A stretch of DNA of 64,000 nt from Salinivibrio kushneri (GCF_005280275.1 NZ_CP040021.1:1265001-1329000), one strand, 5' to 3'; shown: positions 46,384-56,322, numbered from the stretch's first letter. Notes: a model not told the origin generated them from the letters alone. A program made the numbers and translations.

Positions 46384-46403
46384 GATTAGTTAAACTAATC
46401 TTT
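46384..46403 (+). terminator. Short AT-rich hairpin after the methyltransferase gene
   Basis: GATTAGT-TAA-ACTAATC then TTTAAT: a 7-bp stem that begins at the stop codon. The stem is AT-rich, so termination may be incomplete; it could also be an operator in front of emrD. Confidence 0.4.
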
Positions 46404-46574
46404 AATATAATAAAGAATCGGGATCGTTATGATCGACTCTGATTGCGACATGCTCTCTTAAAGCCTATCATTCGCCTGTCTATCATTAGGTGGCAGAGTG
46501 GGTTAGGCCTTTATCCTTAATCTCGCCACCTATTCCTTACTTATTTTCGCATAATTATTTTTAGGAGTGCTGGT

Positions 46575-47783
46575 ATGTCCTCGGCAATGCCTATGGGCAA
46601 GCTATTGCTATTGATCGTTCTATTAGCGGCGGTTGGGCAAATGACCCAAACCATGTATGTACCATCCATCGGTGCAATGGCGGACGACTTCGCCGTATCG
46701 CCCGCTTGGTTGCAAGCGGTGATGGCTTGTTATCTTATTCCCTATGGGTTATCACAGTTTGTTTATGGCCCTGTCTCCGATCGCATCGGCCGCAAGCCGG
46801 TTATCTTGTTTGGTTTAGCATTGTTTTTAGTCGGGACGGCTATCACCTTATTGGCGACCTCCTTTGCGATATTTTTACTGGGCAGTATTGTTCAAGGCGC
46901 GGGGATTGGCTGCGGCGGTGCCATGGCGCGCACCTTAACCCGAGATTGTTTTGCAGGAGCCAAACTGCACCGCGCCAACAGCCTAGTCAGTATGGGACTG
47001 ATCTTTTCTCCCTTAGTTGCCCCGCTTCTGGGAGGGTTTTTAACCGAGGCTTTACATTGGCGTGCCAGTTACTTCTTCTTATTGTTACTCGCGGTATTGG
47101 TTTATACCATTATGGCTTGGCGCTTTAGCGAGACCTTGCCCGCTGATTTACGGCAACCTGGGCATTTTGGCGCGCGCTATCGTCATGTGATGCGATCACG
47201 TCAGTTCAAAGGCTATTTGCTATGCTTGATTACCGTTTTTTCCGGTGTGTCTTTGTTCGAGGCAGCGGCGGGCGTGATCATGTCAGATGCGTTGGGGTTA
47301 TCTCCGAGTATGATTAGTTTGCTGTTTGTCGTCCCCCTGCCGGCTTACTTAGTCGGGTCAGGCCTGTCGAGTCGGCTTTCCGAGAGCATGGGGTATTATC
47401 CTACCCTGACATTGGGTGGTGTCTTAGCCTTGTTAGGGGCAGGAGTTATAGGTTTACCCGGTATGCTCGGTGACGTCTCACTCTATGCGTTGGTCGGTGG
47501 CGGCTGTGTGTATTTTGCTGGCGCAGGTATTCTCTTTCCGGCTGCCAGTACGGGGGCGATTAACCCTTTCCCTCACCATGCGGGTACCGCAGGGGCCATT
47601 CTTGGCGGCGCGCAAAATCTATTGGCAGGCCTAGTAACACTCGCGGCCAGTAGCCTCGGTGTGGCGAGCCAATTGTCGTTAGGGATAATCATGCTGACAT
47701 TGGCGACCCTGGCAAGCTTAGGACTGGTGACCAGTTATCGCGCTCAAGCCCATGATGACGCGGATTCTGTGACCGTACTGTAA
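46575..47783 (+). CDS. emrD: MFS multidrug exporter, EmrD-like
   Basis: 402 residues, about 12 helices. The start region LLAAVGQMTQTMYVPSIGAMA and motif A (YGPVSDRIGRKPVIL) match E. coli EmrD closely; ARTLTRDCFAGAKLHRANSL also corresponds. It exports amphipathic drugs. It stands alone with a good RBS (AGGAG). The preceding 190 bp hold no other gene. Confidence 0.85.
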   Translation: MSSAMPMGKLLLLIVLLAAVGQMTQTMYVPSIGAMADDFAVSPAWLQAVMACYLIPYGLSQFVYGPVSDRIGRKPVILFGLALFLVGTAITLLATSFAIFLLGSIVQGAGIGCGGAMARTLTRDCFAGAKLHRANSLVSMGLIFSPLVAPLLGGFLTEALHWRASYFFLLLLAVLVYTIMAWRFSETLPADLRQPGHFGARYRHVMRSRQFKGYLLCLITVFSGVSLFEAAAGVIMSDALGLSPSMISLLFVVPLPAYLVGSGLSSRLSESMGYYPTLTLGGVLALLGAGVIGLPGMLGDVSLYALVGGGCVYFAGAGILFPAASTGAINPFPHHAGTAGAILGGAQNLLAGLVTLAASSLGVASQLSLGIIMLTLATLASLGLVTSYRAQAHDDADSVTVL

Positions 47784-47902
47784 TCATTCAACCGGGGATT
47801 ATTCCATGAAGTCAGCACCAGTCCGCACCGATAACGCTTAAGTCATGTCTCCGCGACAGGGTATCCACAACTGACTGGACGCTATGGGTGGGACAGTCGC
47901 AT

Positions 47903-47940
47903 CCACAACGGCAGCACCTATCGCTGCCGTTATCCTGTGG
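47903..47940. terminator. Stem-loop between the convergent emrD and yciU genes
   Basis: AACGGCAGC-ACCTATC-GCTGCCGTT forms a 9-bp stem, extended by CCACA/TGTGG across an internal loop. It lacks a T-run but lies where both transcripts should end. Confidence 0.5.
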
Positions 47941-47947
47941 GGCAGGG

Positions 47948-48283
47948 CTAGTGGAGCTGTGTTGGGCTGCGCTTCCACAATAAATGACAGAATTTATTAT
48001 CGGGATCTCGGCTGATGAGCATACGCACAAAGACTTCATCTAACACCTCAGCGCCAGCTAAACCCATTTGCACCTCGGCACACTGAGACAAGTCAACATC
48101 GGCGCCCACATGCTCTGGCCAATCACTATTGACCTCAACCACCACAGCGCCCCCTTCTTCTTCAAAACGGGACTCATAGAGCATTAAATCGTCGAACTCC
48201 AAGTTGTCTGGGGCCGTTTCGGCAAAAATCTCGAACGCGATCTCTAACACGGTCTCCAAGCTGAGTTGATTCTCTTGCGTCAT
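47948..48283 (-). CDS. yciU: YciU/HI1450-family acidic protein (DUF440)
   Basis: 111 residues, strongly acidic. The core LEIAFEIFAETAPDNLEFDD...FEEEGGA and CHLLWKR match E. coli YciU and H. influenzae HI1450, the latter described as a double-stranded DNA mimic that may bind HU. The function is not settled. Confidence 0.82.
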   Translation of the reverse strand: MTQENQLSLETVLEIAFEIFAETAPDNLEFDDLMLYESRFEEEGGAVVVEVNSDWPEHVGADVDLSQCAEVQMGLAGAEVLDEVFVRMLISRDPDNKFCHLLWKRSPTQLH

Positions 48284-48483
48284 GATAAGCTCTCATTGTC
48301 TGTATGTATGCGCACTATATCATGCTGTACGGGGTATCTCAGCCGCGCCGTACCGGTTGCCTTTTACAAAGACGTACCTAGAGCGTATACGCATTCCTCC
48401 TCCCAACCGTCGGTGTCCATGGTGAAATCGACAACCTCTGGCTAAAATAAAAGCAGACCCACAGTTAGAGCGTTGATTTGTTT

Positions 48484-49326
48484 ATGCAGATGACCAACAA
48501 TAGCGCGCGTACCCAAACCTGTGTGAAAGTCGTGACTCAGTTGCAACCCAGAAACGCCTATTTACCGGAGCCCGACCGGCGCGCCCCGTTCCAATCTGAA
48601 TTTATCCCCGTGATGATTAAAGCGGTGAAGCAACTCCGTGGCTTGCTCGGCAAGCGGCTTCACAGCGTCTATGTGAGTGGAGATATTGTTTGGCGGCGGG
48701 CCGTGGTGAATGAAAGTGTGCTATCGCTGACGGTGGTGTGCCAACACGCCTTGACGCTTGATCAATCGAACGCATTAAACACCTTGCTCTGGCGATTAAA
48801 AACCAGCCATAGCAAGGTGATCAGTGATTGTCATATCGATATCGTGACCGTGTCACATGTTAGAGATCTCTCACAAATCTTTCACTGGGGATTCTTTTTT
48901 AAGCACAGAGCCATTTGCCTCTATGGCCAAGACTTGTCGGCCAGTTTTGGTTTATTTGAAGCCAGCTGGGAAGTGGCGAAGGCGATGAATCCAGATATCT
49001 CTGACAAACTCGCGCGTGCCAAACAAAAGATCACTGCCGCCACCACATGGAATACCCAGCTCAATACAGCTCAAGCGATTGCGGATACCTTGATACGCGG
49101 TGCATTTGGTTTGGTACTTCATAAAGAAGCGTATTGGAGTGAATCACTCAACGAGTGTGCGGATGCCTTTATCAAACACTACCCGGATAAAAAAATGGCG
49201 ATTGAGCGACTTTTTATCCTGCTAGAGCGCAAACCGGTAAAAAAACGTGCTGTCATGACCCTCCTCAATGACTTTGGCGATTGGTTGATCAAAGAATACG
49301 CGCGCATTGACTTTAAAATTGGTTAA
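48484..49326 (+). CDS. Nucleotidyltransferase-fold protein, probably inactive
   Basis: About 280 residues from the ATG at 48484 (an in-frame TTG lies two codons earlier). The N-terminal third, around LHSVYVSGDIVWRRAV, resembles the minimal nucleotidyltransferase fold, with CHIDIVTV where the third acidic strand would be. The expected GS...SDxD metal motif is not present (SGD, then NESVLSL), so catalysis is doubtful. The C-terminal half is helical. It is an orphan gene; function unknown. Confidence 0.6.
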   Translation: MQMTNNSARTQTCVKVVTQLQPRNAYLPEPDRRAPFQSEFIPVMIKAVKQLRGLLGKRLHSVYVSGDIVWRRAVVNESVLSLTVVCQHALTLDQSNALNTLLWRLKTSHSKVISDCHIDIVTVSHVRDLSQIFHWGFFFKHRAICLYGQDLSASFGLFEASWEVAKAMNPDISDKLARAKQKITAATTWNTQLNTAQAIADTLIRGAFGLVLHKEAYWSESLNECADAFIKHYPDKKMAIERLFILLERKPVKKRAVMTLLNDFGDWLIKEYARIDFKIG

Positions 49327-49671
49327 CGAGCGTTTGGCAACGATGCGGGCGTTGGACGCTTGAGCATTAAGCGTATTCTGTGAGCCAACCCGCCTCATTC
49401 TCTACAAGTGAGTAACAGAATCTGATCTTGGTCAATAAAACGACGTAACAAACTTTTCACAAAAGGTGGTTTGTTGAACTATAAAACCACCATTAGGCAT
49501 GTGCAATCTGCTTTTGGGGTGTATTTATTCAGTATTTATGACTAAATAGTTATTTACATCCTGTGCATGATTCGATAATCTGCATGTCAGTTAGTCACGG
49601 TGAGTGAATAATTAATCAGCAAAGGCGCTGATACTCGCGGTGAGATAAATATAAATTCAGGATTCAGACGT
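49327..49671. other. 345-bp intergenic region upstream of yjiH
   Basis: No gene is supported. A hairpin GGTGGTTT-N11-AAACCACC lies at 49465-49491 and could be a terminator for the upstream gene or a leader element. TGAATAATTAATCA at 49604-49617 is close to an ArgR half-box pair (TGAAT-N4-ATTCA) but not good enough to call. Confidence 0.4.
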
Positions 49672-51042
49672 ATGCAAAAAACTGACACTCTCTCTACGAA
49701 GTCACCTTCGATGAGAAACATTCTGATGTTCGCAATCCCATCACTATTGGGGTTGTTCCTTTTCATGACGCCCGTCAGTTTCGGTGACAGTGTCACTATT
49801 CCGATTGCGGTGATGGCGAGCAGTGTCTTGGACTTACTAGGTAACAGTGCAACAGCGGTCGTCACTGCCTTAGTGGTGTTGAGTGCCGTTGTTTCAGTGT
49901 TGGTTACGCTGACCAAACCTGCTGTTATCATGCGAAATGGCTTTCTTAATGGCTTGTTTAACGTCTCACCCGTATGGCTTGTCACCCGTGTTTTCGGGGC
50001 TGCCTTTATCGTGATGGCGTTTTATGGCTTGGGCTCGCCGGTCATCATGGGAGAAACAACGGGGGCCTTTGTGCTCAATGAGCTGCTGCCTACCTTGTTG
50101 TCTGTGTTTATCTTTGCTGGCCTATTACTGCCGCTATTGACCAGTTTCGGTTTGCTTGAGCTGCTTGGCGCGATTTTCACCAAGGTAATGCGCCCACTAT
50201 TCGGTTTACCGGGGCGTTCTGCGGTTGATTGTGCCGCGTCTTGGCTAGGCGATGGCAGTGTCGGTATCTTGATGACCAGTAAACAATATGAGCAAGGTTT
50301 TTACACCCAGCGTGAAGCAGCAGTGGTTGGTACGACGTTCTCTGCGGTTTCAATCAGCTTTAGTTTGGTGGTGATAGCCCAAGTTGACTTAATGCACATG
50401 TTTGCCTGGTTCTATCTCACCGTCTGTCTAGCGGGGATTGCCGCGGCGATTATCGTGCCTCGTCTACCGCCTCTGAGCTGGAAAAAAGATGCGCTTATCG
50501 ATAACGCTGAGCGTGAAACCAATGATGAAGTCTTACCGGCTGGTCACAATACGTTGAGTTATGGACTGCACTGTGCACTGACACGTGCCGAGAAAATTCG
50601 CTCGGTAAGCAGTGTGCTAAAAGAGGGCGTACAAAACGCCGTCGATATGGTTCTCGGTGTATTGCCGGTTGTGATGGCGATTGGTACTGCCGCGTTGATG
50701 GTCGCCGAATACACCGATGTGTTCAGCATCCTAGGAGCACCGTTTGTACCATTGCTTGAACTGCTGCATATCCCTGATGCGGTGAAAGCGTCTGAGACCA
50801 TGGTGATTGGTTTTGCAGACATGTTTATCCCGGCCATCTTAGCCGCAGAAATCGACAGTGAAATGACCCGTTTTGTGATTGCTACGGTATCGGTGACCCA
50901 GCTGATTTATATTTCGGAAGTTGGGGCGTTGTTGCTGGGCAGCAAAATCCCAGTCAAGCTGTGGGAGCTGTTCGTGATCTTTATTTTACGTACGCTGGTC
51001 ACACTGCCTGTCATCGCGGGGATTGCGCACCTGATTTTCTAA
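49672..51042 (+). CDS. yjiH: YjiH-family membrane protein with GATE (nucleoside-recognition) domains
   Basis: 456 residues and about ten helices. The pattern SVGILMTSKQYEQGFYTQREA and the GATE-like segments (VLPVVMAIGTAALMVAEYT; PAILAAEIDSEMTRFVIA) match YjiH. The cargo is unknown. It is a single gene followed by a terminator. Confidence 0.8.
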   Translation: MQKTDTLSTKSPSMRNILMFAIPSLLGLFLFMTPVSFGDSVTIPIAVMASSVLDLLGNSATAVVTALVVLSAVVSVLVTLTKPAVIMRNGFLNGLFNVSPVWLVTRVFGAAFIVMAFYGLGSPVIMGETTGAFVLNELLPTLLSVFIFAGLLLPLLTSFGLLELLGAIFTKVMRPLFGLPGRSAVDCAASWLGDGSVGILMTSKQYEQGFYTQREAAVVGTTFSAVSISFSLVVIAQVDLMHMFAWFYLTVCLAGIAAAIIVPRLPPLSWKKDALIDNAERETNDEVLPAGHNTLSYGLHCALTRAEKIRSVSSVLKEGVQNAVDMVLGVLPVVMAIGTAALMVAEYTDVFSILGAPFVPLLELLHIPDAVKASETMVIGFADMFIPAILAAEIDSEMTRFVIATVSVTQLIYISEVGALLLGSKIPVKLWELFVIFILRTLVTLPVIAGIAHLIF

Positions 51043-51088
51043 TTAGACATCACGCATAAGCCGCCATGCGCGTCCCAATACATCATCA

Positions 51089-51117
51089 ACGCCTCACTGT
51101 TTGTGGGGCGTTTTTTG
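51089..51117 (+). terminator. Terminator of yjiH
   Basis: AACGCCTCAC-TGTT-GTGGGGCGTT with one G-T pair, then TTTTTG. 46 bp past the stop. Confidence 0.85.
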
Positions 51118-51225
51118 TTAACGCGTCCTCGTTGTTGTGATGCAAGCTCTCTGTCGTATCAACCCCCTATGGGCAGCAAGGGGCATACCTTGGTATGCTG
51201 GACGCAGCGGCGAATGGGAGGCGGG

Positions 51226-51867
51226 ATGAAAATAGTGACTCTTCATGGGTTATACATGCATGGCGTATTTTTGATTCCGCTGTGCGAGCGCTTGGAAAAA
51301 CAAGGGCATCAGGTACTGAATGTTTCTTATAATACGCTTAATCCGGATCTGGATGATATCACCGCTAAGATAAATGCTTTTATTGGCGACCAGCCCGCGG
51401 TCTTGGTTGGTCACTCGATGGGCGGACTCATTATTCGCCGTTACTTGGAACAGCACACAGAGCAGAACGATAGACCACCTCTCGACATTCGTGCCGTGAT
51501 CACCTTGGGCACACCGCATCAGGGCGCGAAGTTGGCACGTATCTTTGGCGATCTGGGGTGGGGCGGCTGGTTGTTTCAACGCAGCGAAGAGATGCTTATC
51601 CCTGACAAGGTCAAACCCTGGCAAAACCTTCCGCCATTACATAGCCTTGCCGGCGATTGCCCGTGGGGACCCGCTGGATTGTTATTAAAAGACCAAGTTT
51701 GCGATGGCACTGTGCTGGTTGAAGAGACCAAAATCGAGGGCATGATCAGTCACGATCTGTACCCGGTGACCCACATTGCCCTCCTATTTTCTCGTCGGGT
51801 CAGTGATCGTGTGATTCAGTTAGTCGCTCAATATACGTCGGCGGCTGTGCCAGCCGCCGAGGGCTAA
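51226..51867 (+). CDS. Alpha/beta hydrolase, lipase/PGAP1-like
   Basis: 213 residues from the ATG at 51226 (GGGAGG upstream); the frame extends to a GTG inside the yjiH terminator, which is not credible as a start. The oxyanion-hole HGLYMHG is near the start, the nucleophile is in VLVGHSMGGLI, and the catalytic His is probably in YPVTHIALLFS. No signal peptide: a cytosolic esterase or lipase of unknown substrate. Confidence 0.82.
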   Translation: MKIVTLHGLYMHGVFLIPLCERLEKQGHQVLNVSYNTLNPDLDDITAKINAFIGDQPAVLVGHSMGGLIIRRYLEQHTEQNDRPPLDIRAVITLGTPHQGAKLARIFGDLGWGGWLFQRSEEMLIPDKVKPWQNLPPLHSLAGDCPWGPAGLLLKDQVCDGTVLVEETKIEGMISHDLYPVTHIALLFSRRVSDRVIQLVAQYTSAAVPAAEG

Positions 51868-51894
51868 AGTGGTGATTTTATAAGGTCACTTTAG
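51864..51894. terminator. Inverted repeat over the convergent gene ends
   Basis: CTAAAGTG-N15-CACTTTAG, a perfect 8-bp repeat that includes the stop region of both the hydrolase and cryptochrome genes. The loop is long and there is no T-run, so it is only a possible bidirectional terminator. Confidence 0.3.
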
Positions 51895-53163
51895 TTCGGA
51901 TGATTCGTGTTCTCCCACCCAAGTCTTAACAAATGTGCCATCGGGATCGTACTGTGCTGCTTGTTTATCGAGATTAAATCGGCGGCTGCCGCGCGGATCG
52001 GCACCAACGCCTGCTAAGTATTGCCAATTGCCATAATTAGCCGCTACATCAAAATCAATCAGTTGTTGTTCGAAGTACGCCGCGCCATAGCGCCAATCAA
52101 CGCCTAATTCATGGATTAAGCAGCTGGCGACCAATTGTCGACTGCGATTAGAGAGCCAACCCGTTTGCTTAAGTTGGCGCATCGCCGCATTGACGATAGG
52201 AAAAGGCGTGGTGCCTTCACGCCACGCCATAAAGGCTTCGGCATAAAAGGTCGTGAGTGGCCGTTTGTTGGCAATGCCTTTAAAGGCAAAAAAACGGGCA
52301 CCGTAGTGATACAGCATCCATTGGAAATACTCGCGCCACAATAGCTCGAAATATAGCCAATAGGTGGACTCGTTCTTCTCGACATTGCGCTCATAGCGAT
52401 CGAGCTCTGCAGCGACCCAGCGCACGGATAAACTGCCGTTAGCTAGCCAGGCCGATAAGCGTGACGAAAAATCCCAACCATCCAAGCCATTTCGCGTTTC
52501 TTTATAACGCTGAATGCGGTGAGTATCCCAAAGGTAATGATTGAGCTGCGCGCGGCCGGCTATTTCACCGCCCTGATAAGGGGCTATTCGGCGATCAGAC
52601 AAGGGCGCGGGGTCGGACTTAATCGCTGTGATGGGGGCAGGCAACGACTCAGGCACCGGCAGCGGCAGGCGCGGCATGAGCTCCCGTTTTTCCACCGCTT
52701 TACGGAATTGGGTAAACGTGGCAGGGATATCCGGTAAATCAAAAGGTAGTTGGTGCTGGGTAAACAAGGTGTGAGCATCCGAGACGACCACTCGCTGTGG
52801 AAAGCGCTCGACCAGCATATCAACCTGATGACGCTCGCGCGTGCCTGGGTGATCCGTCACGCCAATAAGATCAAACGCGTGATCCATACACAAATTCGCC
52901 ACCACCTCGAGCGGCTTGCCGGTGCGAATGATCAGCTTTTGTCCCATCGCATCCAGCGCGCGATGCAGCTCGGTTAAGCTTTGCCATAAAAACGCTTCTC
53001 GTGGAGCTCCGAGGTGCTTGCTTTGAAAGTGATCCGCGCGATACCAATTTGGATCAATCACAAACACGCAGGTTAGTTGATCGCAGCTCGAGGCTAAATT
53101 GGCGAGTGCAGGGTTATCATGTATTCGAAGGTCGTGGCGAAACCACATTAATCCGCGTTGCAT
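51886..53163 (-). CDS. Cryptochrome/photolyase, DASH type
   Basis: About 425 residues from the ATG at 53163 (AAGGAGAGATG upstream); the longer frame adds 13 residues. The N-terminal antenna domain starts RGLMWFRHDLRIHDNPAL. The FAD domain has LWREYFQWMLYHYG and the DASH-like ANYGNWQYLAGVGADPRGSR (20 residues), ending in RRFNLDKQAAQYDPDG. DASH proteins repair UV dimers in single-stranded DNA and may sense blue light. Confidence 0.88.
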   Translation of the reverse strand: MQRGLMWFRHDLRIHDNPALANLASSCDQLTCVFVIDPNWYRADHFQSKHLGAPREAFLWQSLTELHRALDAMGQKLIIRTGKPLEVVANLCMDHAFDLIGVTDHPGTRERHQVDMLVERFPQRVVVSDAHTLFTQHQLPFDLPDIPATFTQFRKAVEKRELMPRLPLPVPESLPAPITAIKSDPAPLSDRRIAPYQGGEIAGRAQLNHYLWDTHRIQRYKETRNGLDGWDFSSRLSAWLANGSLSVRWVAAELDRYERNVEKNESTYWLYFELLWREYFQWMLYHYGARFFAFKGIANKRPLTTFYAEAFMAWREGTTPFPIVNAAMRQLKQTGWLSNRSRQLVASCLIHELGVDWRYGAAYFEQQLIDFDVAANYGNWQYLAGVGADPRGSRRFNLDKQAAQYDPDGTFVKTWVGEHESSELK

Positions 53164-53314
53164 ACATCTCTCCTTTTTCTCACCAATACGCCAAGAGGCC
53201 ACCGCCGGATTGCTTGATGTGTCTCGTTGGCGGACAATTCATCGATATCATGTAGCAAAGCCTCTCGCTCACATTCGTAACTCAACGGTTGTGGGTGAGT
53301 GTAGTGGCTAGGCG

Positions 53315-53647
53315 TTAGATTTGTCGCTGCCGTTGTGCCCACATACCAATAAAAATAAAGGTCGCGACCAAGCCGGCAAAAAGCCAATGATCTGGCCATC
53401 CGCGCATTTGTCGTGCCAACCAAGGGGAGACGGCGATAATAAAAGCACCGTAACCAAAGGCATTGATCGCCACAAAAACGAGTGTACGCACGATAAAATG
53501 ATGGCCGGTCAGTAAACGGCGTAGCGTCCGGTTGATATCATTGCCAAAAACCACCAACAGTGACGCGACAATCGCCACTGCAATATCACTGAGCCAGGGT
53601 GTTAACCATGCGCCCGCCTGAGAAAACCAAGAGATTAAAATATTCAT
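53315..53647 (-). CDS. Small membrane protein, probably DUF3392
   Basis: 110 residues with three hydrophobic helices (around 22-36, 52-70 and 87-103). The stretch VVFGNDINRTLRRLL recalls the DUF3392 family of Vibrio. Function unknown. It lies alone between the cryptochrome and oxidoreductase genes. Confidence 0.65.
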   Translation of the reverse strand: MNILISWFSQAGAWLTPWLSDIAVAIVASLLVVFGNDINRTLRRLLTGHHFIVRTLVFVAINAFGYGAFIIAVSPWLARQMRGWPDHWLFAGLVATFIFIGMWAQRQRQI

Positions 53648-53747
53648 AACGATTTACACTGTGTAGAATGCAGCTAGGTTACTGATTTCTGCTGGCGACT
53701 TCCAGCGCGGACTTGGCCCGCGGGAACGCACGATGTAAGGAGAAGGC

Positions 53748-54689
53748 ATGAAGATCGCATCGATCGGGTTAGGGGACATCGCACAAAAAGCCTACCTGCC
53801 ATTGATGGCCAACTGGCCGGGGCTGGAGTGGGTATTGTGCAGCCGTGATAGCGCGAAACGGGCGGCGCTGGCCACGCAATATCGTGTGAGTGAGACCGCA
53901 AGTGATATCCACGAGTGCTTAGCCTTAGGGGTGGATGGGGTGATGATCCACAGCGCGACCGACTCTCATGCGGCCTTGATTCGTACCTGCTTACAAGCAG
54001 GCGTGCCAGTGTTTGTCGATAAACCCGTTGCTCAATCAGGCGCGGAGGTTGAAGCCTTATTCAACCTTGCAGAGCAACAACAAACCCCCTTATTTGCCGG
54101 GTTTAACCGGCGTTATTTGCCTTTGCTCAACACCCACCTTAATGGCCAGCGCCCTGAAGATGAGCTGGGCACACCGCTTTTATCGTTGCGTTGGGAGAAA
54201 CACCGTCATGCGCTGCCCGATGCGCCACGTCGTTTTGTTTTTGATGATTTCATTCATCCGCTCGACAGCATTAATGTCCATGGTGACATCAATATTGATG
54301 ACTTGGATGTGTTTGCGCAATTTAGCGAGGGCTTGCTCGGGCGTTTAGATGTGCGTTGGCACCGCGACAATAGCTTGTTTGAGGCCAGCATGAACCGCCA
54401 GTATGGGGTCACCAAAGAAACCATTGCCGCGGCCTATCGTAACGAGTGCTATTTCTTTGATGGCTTTACCCGCGGTGCGCGCATGCAAGACAACGTCACC
54501 ACACAGCTGACCTTGCCAGATTGGACGGGTATGCAAGCGAGCAAAGGTTTTGCCGCGATGCTCAGCCATTGGTTTGAGGTAGTCAGCGAAGGGCGGATTG
54601 ATGCTGCTTTAACCGCTCGTAATGTGTCGAGCCACTGGGCCGCGGAAGATTTGGTCGCCTATTGTGAGGCGCTGCGCGATAGCCCCTAG
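53748..54689 (+). CDS. Gfo/Idh/MocA-family NAD(P)-dependent oxidoreductase
   Basis: 313 residues. An N-terminal Rossmann fold begins KIASIGLGDIAQKAYLPLM, and the catalytic lysine sits in FVDKPVAQSG. It oxidises or reduces a sugar, inositol or related carbonyl compound. AAGGAGAAGGC gives a strong start. No sugar pathway genes are adjacent, so the substrate is open. Confidence 0.82.
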   Translation: MKIASIGLGDIAQKAYLPLMANWPGLEWVLCSRDSAKRAALATQYRVSETASDIHECLALGVDGVMIHSATDSHAALIRTCLQAGVPVFVDKPVAQSGAEVEALFNLAEQQQTPLFAGFNRRYLPLLNTHLNGQRPEDELGTPLLSLRWEKHRHALPDAPRRFVFDDFIHPLDSINVHGDINIDDLDVFAQFSEGLLGRLDVRWHRDNSLFEASMNRQYGVTKETIAAAYRNECYFFDGFTRGARMQDNVTTQLTLPDWTGMQASKGFAAMLSHWFEVVSEGRIDAALTARNVSSHWAAEDLVAYCEALRDSP

Positions 54690-54715
54690 GACACCGCGCC
54701 GCACGCTGTGGGTGG

Positions 54716-56056
54716 TTACGCTTCGACCGACTTCGCCGTGTGTGAGTGGATTAAATAAGGCAGCAACAACTGGCGGACATTAAAGCTGACGTTTAACTTG
54801 GCCGCCAGCAAATACAACCCGGCAATTTTACGGTGTAAAAACAGCGCATCCGCCGGCGGCGTGTGCCAATAGCCTTGCTCCATGCTCAGCGCCATCCCTC
54901 GGTTACGTAAACGGGTCGCTAAATCGGCGTCGCCAAAATTAAATGGCGCATCCGTTGCGATCGGCTCACACGCCGTGTTCACAAGCTCCAGCACGCTGGC
55001 TTTTTGCTCCGGCAAGATGTGCTCGGCAAAAAAGCCAATTTGGGTCAGTGCCGCCTCAATACCCACGTTGTCTTTTTCAATCGCCGCTAAAAATAGCTTG
55101 CGATAGCCATCGGTAAAGGTCGGGGCATACTGACGGGTGGCGCCAAAATCGAGCAACACCACACGCCCGGTGTCAGGCTGATACAAATAATTGGCAAAGT
55201 TGGGGTCGGTTTGTACTTCACCGAATACAAAGACTTCCTCAAACAGCAACTGGAATAAGCGACTGATCACACGATGACGAATTGTCTCTGAGGCGTTGTT
55301 GAGCCGCTCAATCGGTTCTCCTGCCATATAGCTCATGGTGAGAACGCGATCAGAGGTAAGGGCTGCGTGCACTCTTGGCACCATTAAACCGTTGGCATTT
55401 TTCAAATGGTCGCCAAACCGTGTCAGTGCTTGTGCTTCTTTGCGGTAATCGGCTTCGTCATGCAGCTGCTGCTTGGCTTCATCGAGTAAGGCTTGATAGT
55501 TGGCTTCTTTGGGGAGCAGGCCACTGAGGCGCAATAAGGTGATCACATTATCCACATCGCTATCAATGCTGTCTTTGATGCGCGGGTACTGTACCTTTAC
55601 CGCCACTTTTTCACCGGCATCGGTATAGGCCTCGTGCACTTGGCCAATCGATGCTGACGCGATGGGTGAGAAACGAAAATGAGTGAACTCAGCCTGCCAA
55701 TTATCGCCCAGCTCGTCATTAAGTACTGCTTTAAGCTGCGCCGGAGGCATGGGCGTGGCGTTACTGCGTAAGCGGGCGAGCAAATCACTAAGCTCTGGCG
55801 GGATCAGATCTCCTGCATCCATCGAAAGCAACTGACCAACCTTCATCGCCGCCCCACGCAAATCCGCCAGTTTATCCGCCACGTGGGCAATATTGGTCGG
55901 CGACATTACCAGGTCCTTACGACTCGGCCGATTACCCTGGGCAAACTTTTTGGTTCCTTCCCACGCCACATTCGACGCCACCCGTCCCGCCAACGAAGCC
56001 AGTGCACCAAAGCGAGAAAACTTACCATGCGGCACTTTACGATTTTTCATAGCCAC
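54716..56056 (-). CDS. ABC1/UbiB-family atypical kinase-like protein
   Basis: 446 residues. The diagnostic KxGQ motif is in AAMKVGQLLSMDAGDLIP, the Ala-rich loop SASIGQVHEA replaces the glycine loop, KVQYP carries the ATP-binding Lys, and VVLLDFGATRQY holds the metal-binding Asp. It is closer in length to the AarF/Coq8-like group than to full-length UbiB and has no clear C-terminal membrane helices. It probably supports quinone or lipid metabolism. Confidence 0.85.
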   Translation of the reverse strand: MAMKNRKVPHGKFSRFGALASLAGRVASNVAWEGTKKFAQGNRPSRKDLVMSPTNIAHVADKLADLRGAAMKVGQLLSMDAGDLIPPELSDLLARLRSNATPMPPAQLKAVLNDELGDNWQAEFTHFRFSPIASASIGQVHEAYTDAGEKVAVKVQYPRIKDSIDSDVDNVITLLRLSGLLPKEANYQALLDEAKQQLHDEADYRKEAQALTRFGDHLKNANGLMVPRVHAALTSDRVLTMSYMAGEPIERLNNASETIRHRVISRLFQLLFEEVFVFGEVQTDPNFANYLYQPDTGRVVLLDFGATRQYAPTFTDGYRKLFLAAIEKDNVGIEAALTQIGFFAEHILPEQKASVLELVNTACEPIATDAPFNFGDADLATRLRNRGMALSMEQGYWHTPPADALFLHRKIAGLYLLAAKLNVSFNVRQLLLPYLIHSHTAKSVEA

Positions 56057-56322
56057 CTCCTGAATACGCCACTAAGAATACGGGATAAATAGCAGAATGG
56101 TTTGGTGAGACGAGTTGCTCGCTCTCACACAGACGCGAGTTAAAGAGTTAAATCCACACCAGGATATGACAAAGACCTTTCCATTTACATGACATTCCAA
56201 CCCGGGTCACAGCCCCGGGGGTGAAACTGCGTTTAGATCAAATAAAACAGCAGTTTATATTTTTGTCTGTCTAGTTAAGTAGTAGCATTTGCTTACAAAG
56301 TTAGTCTGCAGGGTAATTGCCA

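Noticed and set aside
49604-49617. TGAATAATTAATCA, like an ArgR box
   Set aside because: Only one imperfect box; ArgR sites normally come as a close pair.
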